Source of the DNA: DASUAS01 sp963809795
GTDB lineage: Bacteria > Actinomycetota > Acidimicrobiia > IMCC26256 > DASPTH01
Reading direction: 5' to 3'
Length of the DNA stretch: 64,000 nt
Assembly (NCBI GenBank): GCA_963809795.1
Contig: CAWELN010000028.1
Coordinates: forward strand, 4,005-68,004
The notes below the pieces were generated by a model that did no database searches, had not been told where the DNA came from, and was given only the letters and a program-made list of their open reading frames with translations. Shown here in pieces: positions 34,516 through 44,059 of this stretch (position 1 is its first letter; each line of letters starts with the position of its first letter). Made by a program: the position numbers and the translations under genes.

Positions 34516-35928
34516 ATGGCCACCGGCTCGAGCACGGCGCGGTGGGGACGAGCCGCGTTCCTCCTCGTGTTCGTCGCCGTGATGGGGAGTGCCGCCTGGT
34601 GGCAGTACGACCGGCAACGCGTGCGCGCCGACCGCAGCGCGGCGGTGGCGCGCGCCAGCGCGCAGGTCCTCGCCGCGGTGGTCGGGACGGAGAACGCGGC
34701 GCGCGACTACATCGTCACGCGGGACACCAGCCTGCTCGCGGCCTACGACGCCGGACGCCTCCAGCTCGCGCAGGCGGTGCGCGTTGCGGACGTCGCGGTG
34801 CACGGCGACGCCGTGCTGCGCACCCGGCTGGCCGAGGAGCGCGCGCTGATCGACGGGTGGGAGAGTGCGGTGGCGGCGGACGTCGCCGCGACCGGTCCCG
34901 ACGCCACCGCCAACGCCGCCGCCCGGGCCGCGGCCAGGGACGCGACGCTCGACCGGATCCGCGCCGCCGACGACGAGTTGGCGCGCGCGCTCGACCGGCA
35001 GAACCGCGAGGACAGCGATCAGGACGAGGTCCGCGGCATCGCACTGCTCGTCGGGGTGTGCGCCGCGTTCGCGGTGCTGAACTGGGTGGTGTTCGTGCGC
35101 ACCGAGCGGCGCGATGCGGAGGTGCGCGACCGGCAGATCGCGTTCGCCGAGCGGCTGCAGAGCGCCCGGACCGAGGACGAGGCGCGTGCCGTCCTCGCCG
35201 GTCACCTCGAGGAGCTGGTCCCGGGGGCGACGGTCGTGGTGACCGGCGAGGACGACCGGTCGCCGGCGGCGCGCCCCATCGTCGCCCGGGGCGACCGCAT
35301 CGGCTCGGTCGTGCTCGACGCGAATCGCGACCTGCGGGACTCCACGGAGCGCTGGGTGCACGACTCGATCCTCCGCGCCGCGCCGGTGCTCGCCACGCTG
35401 CGGACCCTGGCCGACGCGCAGGCACGGGCGGCGACCGATCCGCTCACCGGCCTGGGGAACCGACGGTTGGTCGAGGACGCGCTCAGCCGCGCCGCCGCGC
35501 AGGCCCAGCGCACCGGAGACGGGTTCGCCGTGGCGATGATCGACGTCGACCGCTTCAAGCGCGTGAACGACACCTTCGGGCACGAGGCCGGCGACGCACT
35601 GCTCGTGGCCATCGCCGACGCCCTGTCCGGCGCGACGCGCGAGTACGACGTCGTCGGCCGGCACGGCGGCGACGAGTTCATCGTGCTGCTCCCCGGGCTC
35701 GACATCCCGCAGGCCACCATCGCCATGGAGCGCTGCCGGGCCCACGTCGCCGCGCTGGCCATCGGGACCCCGCCGGTCTCGGCGACCGCGAGCTTCGGAG
35801 TCGCCGCTTCCCCGCCCGGCGGGCCCTACGACCCGATCGCGTTGGTGCGGGGGGCCGACGAAGCCGTGTACGAAGCCAAGGCGCGAGGCGGCAACACGGT
35901 GATCGGCCGCACGCTCGCCAACGTGTGA
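34516..35928 (+). CDS. membrane-anchored diguanylate cyclase (GGDEF)
   Basis: 470 aa. TM helix at residues about 11-27, an extracytoplasmic all-helical sensor of about 145 residues (CHASE3-like, alanine-rich), and a second TM at about 174-192. A cytoplasmic linker follows, then a GGDEF domain starting at DPLTGLGNRR (about 308) with VAMIDVDRFKRVND and the intact active site GGDEF (about 384). The inhibitory site REYD lies the expected distance upstream (RxxD-x5-GGDEF), so product inhibition by c-di-GMP is likely. No EAL domain is fused. Converts 2 GTP to c-di-GMP in response to an unknown external signal. Confidence 0.93.
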   Translation: MATGSSTARWGRAAFLLVFVAVMGSAAWWQYDRQRVRADRSAAVARASAQVLAAVVGTENAARDYIVTRDTSLLAAYDAGRLQLAQAVRVADVAVHGDAVLRTRLAEERALIDGWESAVAADVAATGPDATANAAARAAARDATLDRIRAADDELARALDRQNREDSDQDEVRGIALLVGVCAAFAVLNWVVFVRTERRDAEVRDRQIAFAERLQSARTEDEARAVLAGHLEELVPGATVVVTGEDDRSPAARPIVARGDRIGSVVLDANRDLRDSTERWVHDSILRAAPVLATLRTLADAQARAATDPLTGLGNRRLVEDALSRAAAQAQRTGDGFAVAMIDVDRFKRVNDTFGHEAGDALLVAIADALSGATREYDVVGRHGGDEFIVLLPGLDIPQATIAMERCRAHVAALAIGTPPVSATASFGVAASPPGGPYDPIALVRGADEAVYEAKARGGNTVIGRTLANV

Positions 35929-35933
35929 GGAGC

Positions 35934-36272
35934 TCAGGCCTCCGCTTTGCGCGCGTAGAGGTAGAGCACCGGCCGGATCCCTTCCTCGGGTGACGCGGTG
36001 GGCAACCGGAGGCGCACGCTCACGACCTCCCAGAGGTCGTCGCCGCCCTCGACGACGCCGCCGATCGGCACCCACAACGGCGCGTCCCAGAAGCCGCGCT
36101 GCGTATCGGTGGTGACGTCGACCAGCACCGTGCGGACGGGACGGGTGGGGATCGGCTGGCTGCGCGAGTGGAACTCGTTGCGCTCTTGTTCAGCAGTGAG
36201 CGGCGTCGGCGGCACGGAGGCGGCGCCGGCCGCGATCGCCGAAGGTCGCGGACGCGGCCGCCGACCGAACAT
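35934..36272 (-). CDS. hypothetical protein
   Basis: 112 aa. A basic, proline-rich start (MFGRRPRPRPS), then a segment PTRPVRTVLVDVTTDTQRGFWDAPLWVPIGG and a C-terminal VRPVLYLYARKAEA-like end. No recognised domain, signal peptide or TM helix. The ATG overlaps the stop of the SDR gene (ATGA), so it is the third gene of an MFS-SDR-hypothetical operon. It ends 5 bp from the convergent GGDEF gene. Confidence 0.65.
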   Translation of the reverse strand: MFGRRPRPRPSAIAAGAASVPPTPLTAEQERNEFHSRSQPIPTRPVRTVLVDVTTDTQRGFWDAPLWVPIGGVVEGGDDLWEVVSVRLRLPTASPEEGIRPVLYLYARKAEA

Positions 36273-37102
36273 CAGACGATCCGCGGGGGGGTCGGTGCCG
36301 CCGCGATCGAGTCGGCGAGCGAGCGGTCGATGTCGTGGCGCCACCAGGTGAACCGCTCGGCGTCGTCGGCGTTGGTGAAGATCGCGAAGCGCTCGTCGGC
36401 GATCGCGTCACACACCATCGGGCCCACCTCGTCGGCCGCGACCGCCGAGTCGACCATCTCCGGCGGGAAGTACGACCACTCGCCCATGAACTCCTCGGGC
36501 ACGCCGGAGAAGCGCGCGGTCTCACCCAGGTTGGTGTGGACCAGCCCGGGGCACAGCACCGACACGCCGACGCCCAACGGTCGCAGCGACCGAGCCAGCG
36601 CCTCCGAGAGGCCGTACGCCGCGAACTTGGAGGTGATGTAGGGCGCCGCGTCCCAGCTGTAGGCCCACACCCCGGCCACCGACGCGGTGTTCACGACGTA
36701 CCCGTGCCCGCGCTCGACCATGGCGGGCACGAACGCCCGCACCCCGCGCACGAGGCCGAGGACGTTCACCTGGAGGATCCGCTCCCACTCGGCCATCTCC
36801 ACCCGGTGAGGTGGCCCCAGCACCGCGATGCCCGCGTTGTTCATGAGCACGTCGACGGCGCCGAACGTGTCGACGGCGGCGGCGGCCAGGGCGTCGACGT
36901 CGACGTCGCGGGTGACGTCGCAGCGCACCGCGAGCGCGCGCCGTCCGAGCGCCTCGATGGCCGCCGCCGTCTCGGCCAGCCGCGCCTCGTGGATGTCGGC
37001 CACGACGACGTCCGCCCCGCGGCGGGCCAGCTCGAGCGCGGTGGCGCGGCCGATGCCGCTCGCGCCTCCTGTCACGACCGCCGTGGTGCCCTCGACGTTC
37101 AC
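36272..37102 (-). CDS. short-chain dehydrogenase/reductase
   Basis: 276-aa SDR: AVVTGGASGIGRATA, MNNAG, serine in VNTASVAG, catalytic Y-I-T-S-K, and VLCPGLVHTNLGE. A long C-terminal part (FNxxDxERFTWWRHDIDR-type) is typical of the longer actinobacterial SDRs acting on hydrophobic ketones. The GTG at 37102 has TAGGCT (37110-37115) 7 bases upstream, so it can be transcribed leaderless from within the MFS-SDR gap. Confidence 0.9.
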   Translation of the reverse strand: MNVEGTTAVVTGGASGIGRATALELARRGADVVVADIHEARLAETAAAIEALGRRALAVRCDVTRDVDVDALAAAAVDTFGAVDVLMNNAGIAVLGPPHRVEMAEWERILQVNVLGLVRGVRAFVPAMVERGHGYVVNTASVAGVWAYSWDAAPYITSKFAAYGLSEALARSLRPLGVGVSVLCPGLVHTNLGETARFSGVPEEFMGEWSYFPPEMVDSAVAADEVGPMVCDAIADERFAIFTNADDAERFTWWRHDIDRSLADSIAAAPTPPRIV

Positions 37103-37118
37103 GGCGCGGAGCCTACCG

Positions 37119-38381
37119 TCAGCCCGGCGCGGCCCCGCCGAGGGCGATGGCATCGCGCGAGCTGCCCGCGGTCGGGTCGACCGACTCACTCGGCGCGGGC
37201 ACGGTCAGGTGACGCCCGACGAGCAGCAACACCACACCACCGACCACCGCGCACCCACCCGCGACGACACCCAGGACCGAGACGCTCACCACGCCGAGCG
37301 CCAGCGCGGCCAGCGGCGTCATCACGATGCTGGCCGTCGGCTCCAGCGACTGGTTCAACGAGAGCACCCGGCCGTGGAACGCGACCGGTGCGTAGCGCTG
37401 CAACAACGTGCGCGCGGGGACGTAGAAGAAGGCGGTGTCGACGCCCCACAGGAACACGCCGACGAACGCCACCGGCAAGGACTCGGTGCCCAGGTACAGC
37501 GCCGCGGTCGCGCCCGAGACGACCATCGCGATGGCGACGTACCGCGGCCGGGCGACGCGTTCGCCGACGACGGCCAGGACCAGACCGGTGAGGACGAGAC
37601 CGATCCCGAAGACGGTCTGGAGCAGGGCGAACGTCGCGTCGGACTCCCCGAGCACGTCGCGGACGTAGAGCGGCTCGAGCACGCCGAACACCGCCCAGAG
37701 GAGGTACACGGAGGTCGCCACCGCCAGGGTCCAGCGCAGGCCCTCGGAGCGCCGGGCCAACGAGAACCCGTCGCGCAGCTCCCGCCACGTCGAGGTGGCG
37801 TGCTCGTCCTGCACCCGGGGCACCGGTTCGACGCGGATCCGGAGCGCGACCAACGCCCCGACCAGGAAGGTGGCGGCGTCGGCGATGAACGCACCCTCGA
37901 GGCCCCACTTCGAGTTGACCGCGGCGGCGGTGAGTGGGCCCACCACGATGGCGATGTCCTGCGCACCGCCGAGGAGGGCGTTGGCCGTCACCAGCTGCGT
38001 GCCGGGCACCAGCCGCGGCGGGATGGCGTCGAGCGAGGCGGTGGCGAGCGCCTCGATCAGACCGAGCGGCAGCGCGAGCAGGATGATCTTCGTGTAGCTG
38101 TCGGCACGCGAGAGCGCGAGCGCGTCGACCACGCCGAGCAGGTTGGCGATGAGGAGCGTGCGCCGGGGACCCAGGCGGTCGATGGGCACACCGAGCAGCG
38201 GGCCGAGCAGCGCGCCCGGGACCGACAGCACGACGAAGAGCAGCGCGAGGTCGCCCGCGCCGACGTCGAAACGGAACGACGCGAAGCCCCAGATGGCGAT
38301 GACCGCGATCCAGTTGCCCGTCTCGCTGACCGCCTGCCCGAGGAGGAGCAGCGCGAAGCCCCGCACCCGTAGCACGCGCAT
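37119..38381 (-). CDS. MFS transporter
   Basis: 420-aa major facilitator (MFS_3/EntS-like) with about 12 hydrophobic segments. The 2-3 loop motif appears as GVPIDRLGPRRTLL. Substrate unknown; relatives are mostly drug or siderophore exporters. The ATG at 38381 is preferred to the GTG one codon earlier because TAGCGT (38388-38393) is then exactly 6 bases upstream. It precedes an SDR and a hypothetical gene in the same direction. Confidence 0.88.
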   Translation of the reverse strand: MRVLRVRGFALLLLGQAVSETGNWIAVIAIWGFASFRFDVGAGDLALLFVVLSVPGALLGPLLGVPIDRLGPRRTLLIANLLGVVDALALSRADSYTKIILLALPLGLIEALATASLDAIPPRLVPGTQLVTANALLGGAQDIAIVVGPLTAAAVNSKWGLEGAFIADAATFLVGALVALRIRVEPVPRVQDEHATSTWRELRDGFSLARRSEGLRWTLAVATSVYLLWAVFGVLEPLYVRDVLGESDATFALLQTVFGIGLVLTGLVLAVVGERVARPRYVAIAMVVSGATAALYLGTESLPVAFVGVFLWGVDTAFFYVPARTLLQRYAPVAFHGRVLSLNQSLEPTASIVMTPLAALALGVVSVSVLGVVAGGCAVVGGVVLLLVGRHLTVPAPSESVDPTAGSSRDAIALGGAAPG

Positions 38382-38415
38382 CACCGCACGCTAACGGTGC
38401 GCGTCGGTGCGTGAG

Positions 38416-38434
38416 CGGGCCTTTTCACGGCCCG
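38416..38434 (-). terminator. possible terminator downstream of uppS
   Basis: Inverted repeat CGGGCC (38416-38421) / GGCCCG (38429-38434) with a 7-base loop containing a TTTT/AAAA run, 10 bp beyond the uppS stop on the minus strand. Short stem, moderate support. Confidence 0.4.
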
Positions 38435-38443
38435 GTGCGCCGG

Positions 38444-39136
38444 TCAGACGGCGTGTTCGACCCGGGCTCGCCACCAGGTGATGGCCCGCTCGAGCTCATC
38501 GGCGCCGAAGTCGGGCCACAGCGTGGGCGTGACGTACAGCTGCGCGCCCACCCCTTCCCACAAGAGGAAGTTGGAGATCCGGGCCTCGCCGGAGGTCCGG
38601 ATCATGAGGTCGACGGGTGGGAGCTCGGGCGCGTAGAGGTGGCGGCTGACGGTGTGAGGGTTGACGGCGTCGGGTTGCGCGCGGGCGATGGCCTGCGCGG
38701 CCTCGACCAGCTCCTGGCGGCCGCCGTAGTCGAACGCCACGGTGAAGTTGAGCCCGGTGTTGTCGGCGGTGAGGCGGGTCGACTTCTCGATCTCGCGCCG
38801 CACGACCAACGGGATCCGCGAGCCGGCGCCCCGATCGCGCCCGATCCAACGGATCTTCACGTTGTTCTCGTGCATCTCGGCGCGCCGGCCGAAGATCTTC
38901 TTGTGGAGCCCGAGGATGAAGTCGACCTCGAGCCGGGGGCGGCGCCAGTTCTCGGTCGAGAACCCGTACGCGGTCAGCCACTCGATGCCGAGCGCGTCGG
39001 CGGCGCGCACGATCTCGGCCAGGCGCTCCTCGCCCTGGCTGTGCCCGACGGTGCGGGCGAGGCCCTGGCGTTCGGCCCACCGGCCGTTGCCGTCCATGAT
39101 GACGGCCACGTGGTGCGGGAGGCGCGCCGAGCTCAT
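38444..39136 (-). CDS. uppS: isoprenyl transferase (undecaprenyl/decaprenyl diphosphate synthase)
   Basis: 230-aa cis-prenyltransferase that elongates a short allylic diphosphate with isopentenyl diphosphate to make the lipid carrier for cell-wall precursors. Motifs: AVIMDGNGRWA (catalytic Asp and P-loop-like region), GHSQG, TAYGFSTENWRRP, FDYGGRQEL and IRTSGEARISNFLLWEG with the IPP-binding arginines. The ATG overlaps the stop of the trans-prenyltransferase gene (ATGA), so both are made from one mRNA. Confidence 0.95.
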   Translation of the reverse strand: MSSARLPHHVAVIMDGNGRWAERQGLARTVGHSQGEERLAEIVRAADALGIEWLTAYGFSTENWRRPRLEVDFILGLHKKIFGRRAEMHENNVKIRWIGRDRGAGSRIPLVVRREIEKSTRLTADNTGLNFTVAFDYGGRQELVEAAQAIARAQPDAVNPHTVSRHLYAPELPPVDLMIRTSGEARISNFLLWEGVGAQLYVTPTLWPDFGADELERAITWWRARVEHAV

Positions 39137-39976
39137 CGCGGTGCCGGCGCCGCGGCGTCGAGCACCCGCGCCGCGGCGTCGAGCAGCCGGTCGGTGACGT
39201 CGCCGAAGTAGGCGTCCCACCGCGATGCCGCGACCGCGTCGCGCACCGGCGCGGCAAGGGCCTGCAGGCGCGCCCGCACCTCGTCGACGGACACGACCAG
39301 GTCGGCGGCCGGCAGGGTCTGCAGCTCGTTGTCGGCGTCGAGCCCGGTCGGTTTGCCCATGGCATCGGCCTCGCCGCCGATGTCGTGCAGGTCGTCGACG
39401 TACTGGAACAGCCGACCGTACGCGCGGACCGCGTCGCGCACGCCGGTCGGGAGCGAACCCCCCAGCGCCTCGTCGGCCAGCGCGAACGACGCGTCGAAGA
39501 GCGACACCGTCTTGCCGTCGACGACGTCCCAGTAGCGGGCGGTCGTGACACCGAGCGCTTCGAGCACCTGGCTGTCGGCGATGCGGCGCAGCGCGCCACC
39601 GAGTGCGAGGCCGCCCGCGGGCGACACCGCGTCGGCGAGGTGCAGCGCCTCGGCGTAGACGCGCGTCGGCGGTCCAGAGCGCGACCGGCAGCCCGAGTAC
39701 GACGTGGAGGGTCGGCGCGTGGCGGCGACGCGACGACTGGTCGACGATGTCGTCGTGCACCAGCGTGCCCAGGTGCAGGAGCTCGACCGCGGCCGCGCCC
39801 TGCACCGCGGCCGGACGGTCGCCGCCGGCGGCCAGGGACAGGATCATCCGGGCGCGATGCCGCGACCCGGACGCGGCGATCGGGGCGAGCGCATCGGCGA
39901 CGGGCTCGCCGAACGTGTGGACCACCCGCTGGATCAGGCGGTCGACGTCGGCCAGCAGGGAACCCTCGTCCGACAC
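39133..39976 (-). CDS. trans-isoprenyl diphosphate synthase (polyprenyl synthetase), +1 frameshift
   Basis: About 280 aa after repair. The N-terminal frame has GSRHRARMILSLAAGG and the first aspartate-rich motif in LVHDDIVDQSSRRR. The C-terminal frame has VYAEALHLADAVSPAGG, then GKTVSLFDASFALADEALGG and the second aspartate-rich motif YVDDLHDIGG. The two frames meet around 39659-39668. The GTG at 39976 is preceded by TAACGT (39985-39990). It makes an all-trans prenyl diphosphate, of unknown chain length, for quinones or carotenoid-like lipids. Upstream of and coupled to uppS. Confidence 0.88.
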
Positions 39977-40033
39977 GGTGCGCGACGTTAGTCAGTCGGT
40001 CGTGAACGCCCCGCCGGAGCGTCCCGCTTGACC

Positions 40034-41557
40034 ATGCCGCGCCCACCCACCGAGACTCCGTCGGTGATGGACGTCCGCATCCACGATCTGCTGGTGCGCG
40101 CGGCCCTGGTGTCGCCGTCCCGCGTCGGCGCCACCATGGGCGACGAAGCCCGGACCTTCGCCGAGCTCGACGCGGGGTCGAACCGCGCCGCGCACCGGTT
40201 GATGGGCGAAGGCGTGCGGCCCGGCGACCGGGTCGTGTGGTGGGGCCCGAGCGCGCTCGACGCGCTCGAGCTCGGCTACGGGATCAGCAAGGCGGGCGCG
40301 ACGTTGTCGCCGGTCAACCCGCACTTCACCGAGCCGGAGGCCGTCGCCGCGCTCGAGACGCTGGCGCCGCGCCTGGTGGTGGCGCATCCCGACGTCGCCG
40401 ATGCCGCGCACGCGGCCACCGACCCGCTCGGCGTCCCGATCGTCGTGATGCACGACGGCTGGACGGAGGGCGCGGCCGCGTCGAGCCCGCCGCGCGTCGG
40501 CGACGGCGAGGACCCGAGCGTCGTGTTCCTGACGTCCGGGTCCACCGGCGTGTCGAAGGGCGCCATGATCTCGCACCGGGCCGCGTGGCTACGCGCGGTG
40601 CAGCGCGACAGCGAGAACGGCGCGACGCAACGCCGCGGCGCGGTCGTGATGTTCGGGCTGTTCCACATGTCCGGCTGGTCGATGATCGAAGGCGCGTGGG
40701 CGATCGACCGACCCGTGCACCTGGTGACACGGGCCGAACCCGCCGCGCTGCTCGGCGCAGTGGAGCGGTGGCACGCCAGCGGCCTCTACTGCATCCCGAG
40801 CGTGTGGGAGCGCGTGCTCGCCGACGACGGCACGTACGACACGTCGTCATTGGTCGAGGCGAACACCGGGACGTCGCTGGTGACCCTCGATCTCCTCCAC
40901 GCGCTCAAGGCCCGCTTCCCCGGCTCGTGGACGTCGATCGCGTACGGCTCGACCGAGATCGGACGCGGCGCGACGCTGCTCGATCCCGATCTGTTCACGC
41001 ACCCGGGGAGCGTCGGGCAACCGCCGCCGATGACCCTGGCCGACCTCGCCGACGACGGCGAGCTGTGGCTGCGCGGGCCCACGATGTTCTCCGGCTACCT
41101 CGACCGGCCCGATGCCACCGCGGAGGCGATCGACGAGGACGGGTGGTTCCACACCGGCGACCTCGCCACACGCGACGCCGACGGCTTCCTCACCATCACC
41201 GGCCGGCGCTCGGAGTCGATCCGTTCCGGGGGCGAGTGGGTGGCACCGTTGGAGGTCGAAGCCGCGGTGGGCACCCACCCCGCGGTGGCGGAGGTGGCGG
41301 TGGTCGGGCTCCCCGACGCCAGCTGGGGTGAGGTGGTGTGCGCGGCCATCGTGGTGCGCCCCGGCGCGACGTTGCCGACGGTCGCGGAGCTCCGCGCCCA
41401 CGTGGCGTCGACGCTCGTCGGACCGAAGCAACCGCGGGTCGTCGTGCAGGTCGACGCGCTCCCCCGCACCGACGCCACCGGGCAGATCCGCCGCCGCCGG
41501 GTGCGGGACACCATCGTCACCACCGGCCTCGCGACGAGCGACGGACGCGTCAGCTGA
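40034..41557 (+). CDS. acyl-CoA synthetase-like AMP-forming enzyme with altered catalytic Lys
   Basis: 507 aa of the adenylate-forming ANL superfamily. The P-loop-like A3 motif TSGSTGVSKG, YGSTE (A5), FHTGDLATRDADGFLTITGRR (A7-A8) and GGEWVAPLEVE are present. In the A10 motif the conserved lysine that catalyses adenylation is glutamine: LPRTDATGQIRRRR. That change usually cripples acid adenylation while leaving thioester chemistry. The ATG at 40034 is used; a second ATG lies at 40067. Divergent from the prenyl synthase gene with 57 bp between starts. Confidence 0.85.
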   Translation: MPRPPTETPSVMDVRIHDLLVRAALVSPSRVGATMGDEARTFAELDAGSNRAAHRLMGEGVRPGDRVVWWGPSALDALELGYGISKAGATLSPVNPHFTEPEAVAALETLAPRLVVAHPDVADAAHAATDPLGVPIVVMHDGWTEGAAASSPPRVGDGEDPSVVFLTSGSTGVSKGAMISHRAAWLRAVQRDSENGATQRRGAVVMFGLFHMSGWSMIEGAWAIDRPVHLVTRAEPAALLGAVERWHASGLYCIPSVWERVLADDGTYDTSSLVEANTGTSLVTLDLLHALKARFPGSWTSIAYGSTEIGRGATLLDPDLFTHPGSVGQPPPMTLADLADDGELWLRGPTMFSGYLDRPDATAEAIDEDGWFHTGDLATRDADGFLTITGRRSESIRSGGEWVAPLEVEAAVGTHPAVAEVAVVGLPDASWGEVVCAAIVVRPGATLPTVAELRAHVASTLVGPKQPRVVVQVDALPRTDATGQIRRRRVRDTIVTTGLATSDGRVS

Positions 41558-41559
41558 CC

Positions 41560-42533
41560 CCGACGGGCACGAGACCTCGTCGCGCAGCTCACGCTCCCAG
41601 AGGCCGAAGAAACCGTCCTGGTCGTCGCCGATCTGGTGGAAGTACAGGTGGTCGTACCCGGCTTCCACGTACTCGCTGCACGCTCTGCGCAGAGTCGCCC
41701 GGCGATGTCGGGGCCGCACGGCACCGATTGGGTGGCGTCGTCCTCGGTCACGATCTGCGTCGCCTGCTCGAAGTGCGTCCACGTCGGAAGATCCTGCGAC
41801 AACTGCCCGGGCACCGCGGCGTTCGGCCAGGTCTCGAGCACGATCCGGCGCGCCGTGTCCTGGCACTCTCGTTCCAGCAGAGGTTGAGCTGCGCGTACCG
41901 GGGGCCGGAGCCGCCGGCCCGTTCGAAGGAGGCGAGGAGGTCGCGTTCCGGGGCATTGCCCCAGTACCCGTCACCGATCCGTCCCCGCCAGCTCGGCCGC
42001 CTCGACACCGAAGCCGGAGACGACGATCGGGACCGTCGTCCGTCGGGCGGATCGAACAACGCGAGCGTTGTCGACCTCGTAGTGCACGCCGCGGTGCTCG
42101 ACCGTCTCGCCGGTCAGCAGCTCACGGATGACCGCGACGGCTTCCTCGAGCATCTCCCGCCGCACCGCCGGGCGGCGGCCACCGCACCCCGACCACATGC
42201 TCGTTGAGCGCTTCGCCGGTGCCGACTCCGAAGAAGAACCGGCCCTCGAACAGCAACGACGTGGTGGCGACCGCCTGCGCGATCACCGCCGGATGGATGC
42301 GCACGATCGGGCACGTCACGCCGGTGCCGACCCGCATCCGGTCGGTCGTGGCCGCGATCCCGCCGAGCACGCTCCACACGAACGGGCTGTGACCCTGCGC
42401 GCTCACCCACGGGTGGTAGTGGTCGGAGATCGAGGCGAACTCGAAGCCCGACCTCCTCGGCGCGCCGGGCGTTGCGCGACGAGGGCGCGGGGCGGGTGCT
42501 CTTCGCTCGAGAGCGTGTAGCCGAAGGTGTCAC
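41560..42533 (-). pseudogene. broken LLM-class F420-dependent oxidoreductase (TIGR03557-like)
   Basis: Family segments appear in the right order on the minus strand but in shifting frames: GYTLSSEEHPP near 42510, RNARRAEEVG, SAQGHSPFVWSVLGGIA (about 42390), GVTCPIVRIHPAVIAQA, GVGTGEALNEHVVG, REMLEEAVAVIRELL (about 42130), AELAG then RIGDGYWGNAPERDLL (about 41980), LETWPNAAVPGQLSQDLP (about 41830), and AGYDHLYFHQIGDDQDGFF (about 41620). At least five or six frame changes are needed. The likely GTG start is at 42533. Intact relatives use coenzyme F420 for hydride transfer. Either real decay or poor consensus in this patch. Confidence 0.75.
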
Positions 42534-42537
42534 GGTT

Positions 42538-42774
42538 TCACGACTGCTTCGGCGCGCCTTCGCCGCGGCCTTGCCACCCTTACGGCCGGCCGCCTTGTGC
42601 TGCGCGGTCGTGCCTCCCTGCTTGGCGTTGCCGCCCGTGCCCGACTTCTCGCCGCCGTGCTTCGACGCGTCCGGGCGAGTTGGCGATCTTGGCTGCACGG
42701 GCCTTCGACATGCCCTTCTTCTTCAGCGCTTCGTACTGCTTCTCGTTCTTGACGTTCGCTCGTTTCGTCGGCAT
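42538..42774 (-). pseudogene. small Lys/Ala/Gly-rich DUF7218-like protein, frameshifted
   Basis: From ATG 42774 the frame reads MPTKRANVKNEKQYEALKKK, GMSKARAAKIANSP, then a +1 shift near 42675 continues as DASKHGGEKSGTGGNAKQGG, TTAQHKAAGRKGGKAAAKA. The total length is a multiple of three, so a compensating shift near the end (stop about 42538) is likely. The repeats of K-A-G and SKARAAKIAN identify the small basic DUF7218-type proteins common in actinobacteria. Function unknown. Confidence 0.7.
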
Positions 42775-42854
42775 GGGCGAGCAGTACCCGTCCGTGCGCC
42801 GCCCGCAAACCGGCGCGGTTACGCGCGACGTTTCGGCGGGGTACACGGCAGTCC

Positions 42855-43331
42855 GTGCGACGCGCGGTCATCGCCTGTTTGGTCGTGATCGTCGGTGTCG
42901 CTCTGTTGATCGGGCTCCACCCGATCTCTCCTGCGCGCACGCTCGACGACTACGAGCACAAGGCCAAGGACACGGCGCAGAGTGTCCTCTCGTCGGTCGA
43001 GACGGCGCGGCTCGCCGCTCGCGTCGGTACGCGCGGCGACGCCTTCGGCCCCTACGTGTCGGTGATGCTCTCGGAGTCCGACACGGCGGTCACGAAGGCG
43101 CAGGGCGTGTTCGACAGCGTGCAGCCGCCGGATCGGCACGCCGACGCCATCCGGTCCCGACTCGGCGTCCTGCTCAACCGGGCGAGCGATGGGGTGGCCC
43201 GCCTCCGGATCACCGCCCGCCGCGGCCAGCTCGACCGGCTCGAACGCCAGGCCCGGCCGCTCGAGCACCTGGCCACGCGGTTGCAGCGGTTCATCGAGGA
43301 TCCGGGTCAGGTCGGGACGGCGGCCGCGTGA
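42855..43331 (+). CDS. hypothetical protein with N-terminal TM helix
   Basis: 158 aa, an intact frame inside a damaged region. Residues 4-22 form a hydrophobic helix (VIACLVVIVGVALLIGL), followed by a helical, charged domain (YEHKAKDTAQSVLSSVETARLAARV, LDRLERQARPLEHLATRLQRF) with coiled-coil character. It is probably membrane-anchored with an extracytoplasmic domain. GTG at 42855; the stop overlaps the NRAMP start (GTGA), so the two may be cotranscribed. Confidence 0.7.
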   Translation: MRRAVIACLVVIVGVALLIGLHPISPARTLDDYEHKAKDTAQSVLSSVETARLAARVGTRGDAFGPYVSVMLSESDTAVTKAQGVFDSVQPPDRHADAIRSRLGVLLNRASDGVARLRITARRGQLDRLERQARPLEHLATRLQRFIEDPGQVGTAAA

Positions 43332-44050
43332 AGAAGGTGTTCGGCGTCACCCTCGGCATCCTCACCGCGATGGGCGGCTTCGTCGACATCGGCGACCTGG
43401 TGGCCAACTCGGCGACCGGGGCGCGGTACGGCATGTCGCTGGCGTGGGCGGTGATCCTCGGTGTCGTGGGCATCATCGTGTTCGCCGAGATGGCCGGGCG
43501 GGTCGCCAGCGTCACCCAGCGGGCGGTGTTCGACCTCGTACGGGAACGGCTCGGAGCCCGCGCGGGGCTCGTCAACCTCGGAGCGTCGTTCTTCATCACC
43601 ATGCTCACCTTGATCGCCGAGGTGGCCGGCGTGGCGCTGTCGTTTCAGCTGGTTTCCGACGTCAACTACCTGCTCTTCATCCCGCTGGTGGGTTTCGCGG
43701 TGTGGCTCGTGATCTGGCGGATGAAGTTCACGACCCTCGAGACCGTGTTCGGCCTCATGGGTCTGGCGATGATCGTGACGATCGTCGCCGTCGTGCAGCT
43801 GCACCCGAGCTGGTCGTCGCTCTGGCACCACGCGTCACACCCGAGCGTTCCTCCGGGCGAAGGTCACCCGACGTACTTTTACTACGCGATCGCGTTGTTC
43901 GGCGCTGCGATGACCCCCTACGAGGTGTTCTTCTTCTCGTCGGGCGCGGTCGAGGAGAAGTGGAAGCCGCTCCGATCTCGTCCTGAACAAGGCCAACGTG
44001 TACCTCGGGTTCCCGCTCGGCGGGCTGCTGTCACTCAGCGGCCCGGTCGG
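43328..44050 (+). pseudogene. NRAMP-family divalent metal transporter, frameshifted and truncated
   Basis: The first 216 codons are intact: GGFVDIGDLVANSATGARYG holds the metal-binding region of TM1 in modified form (DIGD rather than DPGN), then TM segments through TPYEVFFFSSGAVEEKWKP. A +1 shift near 43970 restores DLVLNKANVYLGFPLGGLLSLS, after which homology stops at about 44038. Complete NRAMP proteins have about 400 residues, so roughly the C-terminal 40% is missing and the sequence continues into an unrelated PRC-like fragment. A deletion, recombination or a chimeric assembly joint. Confidence 0.75.
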
Positions 44051-44059
44051 CGCGCAGGG

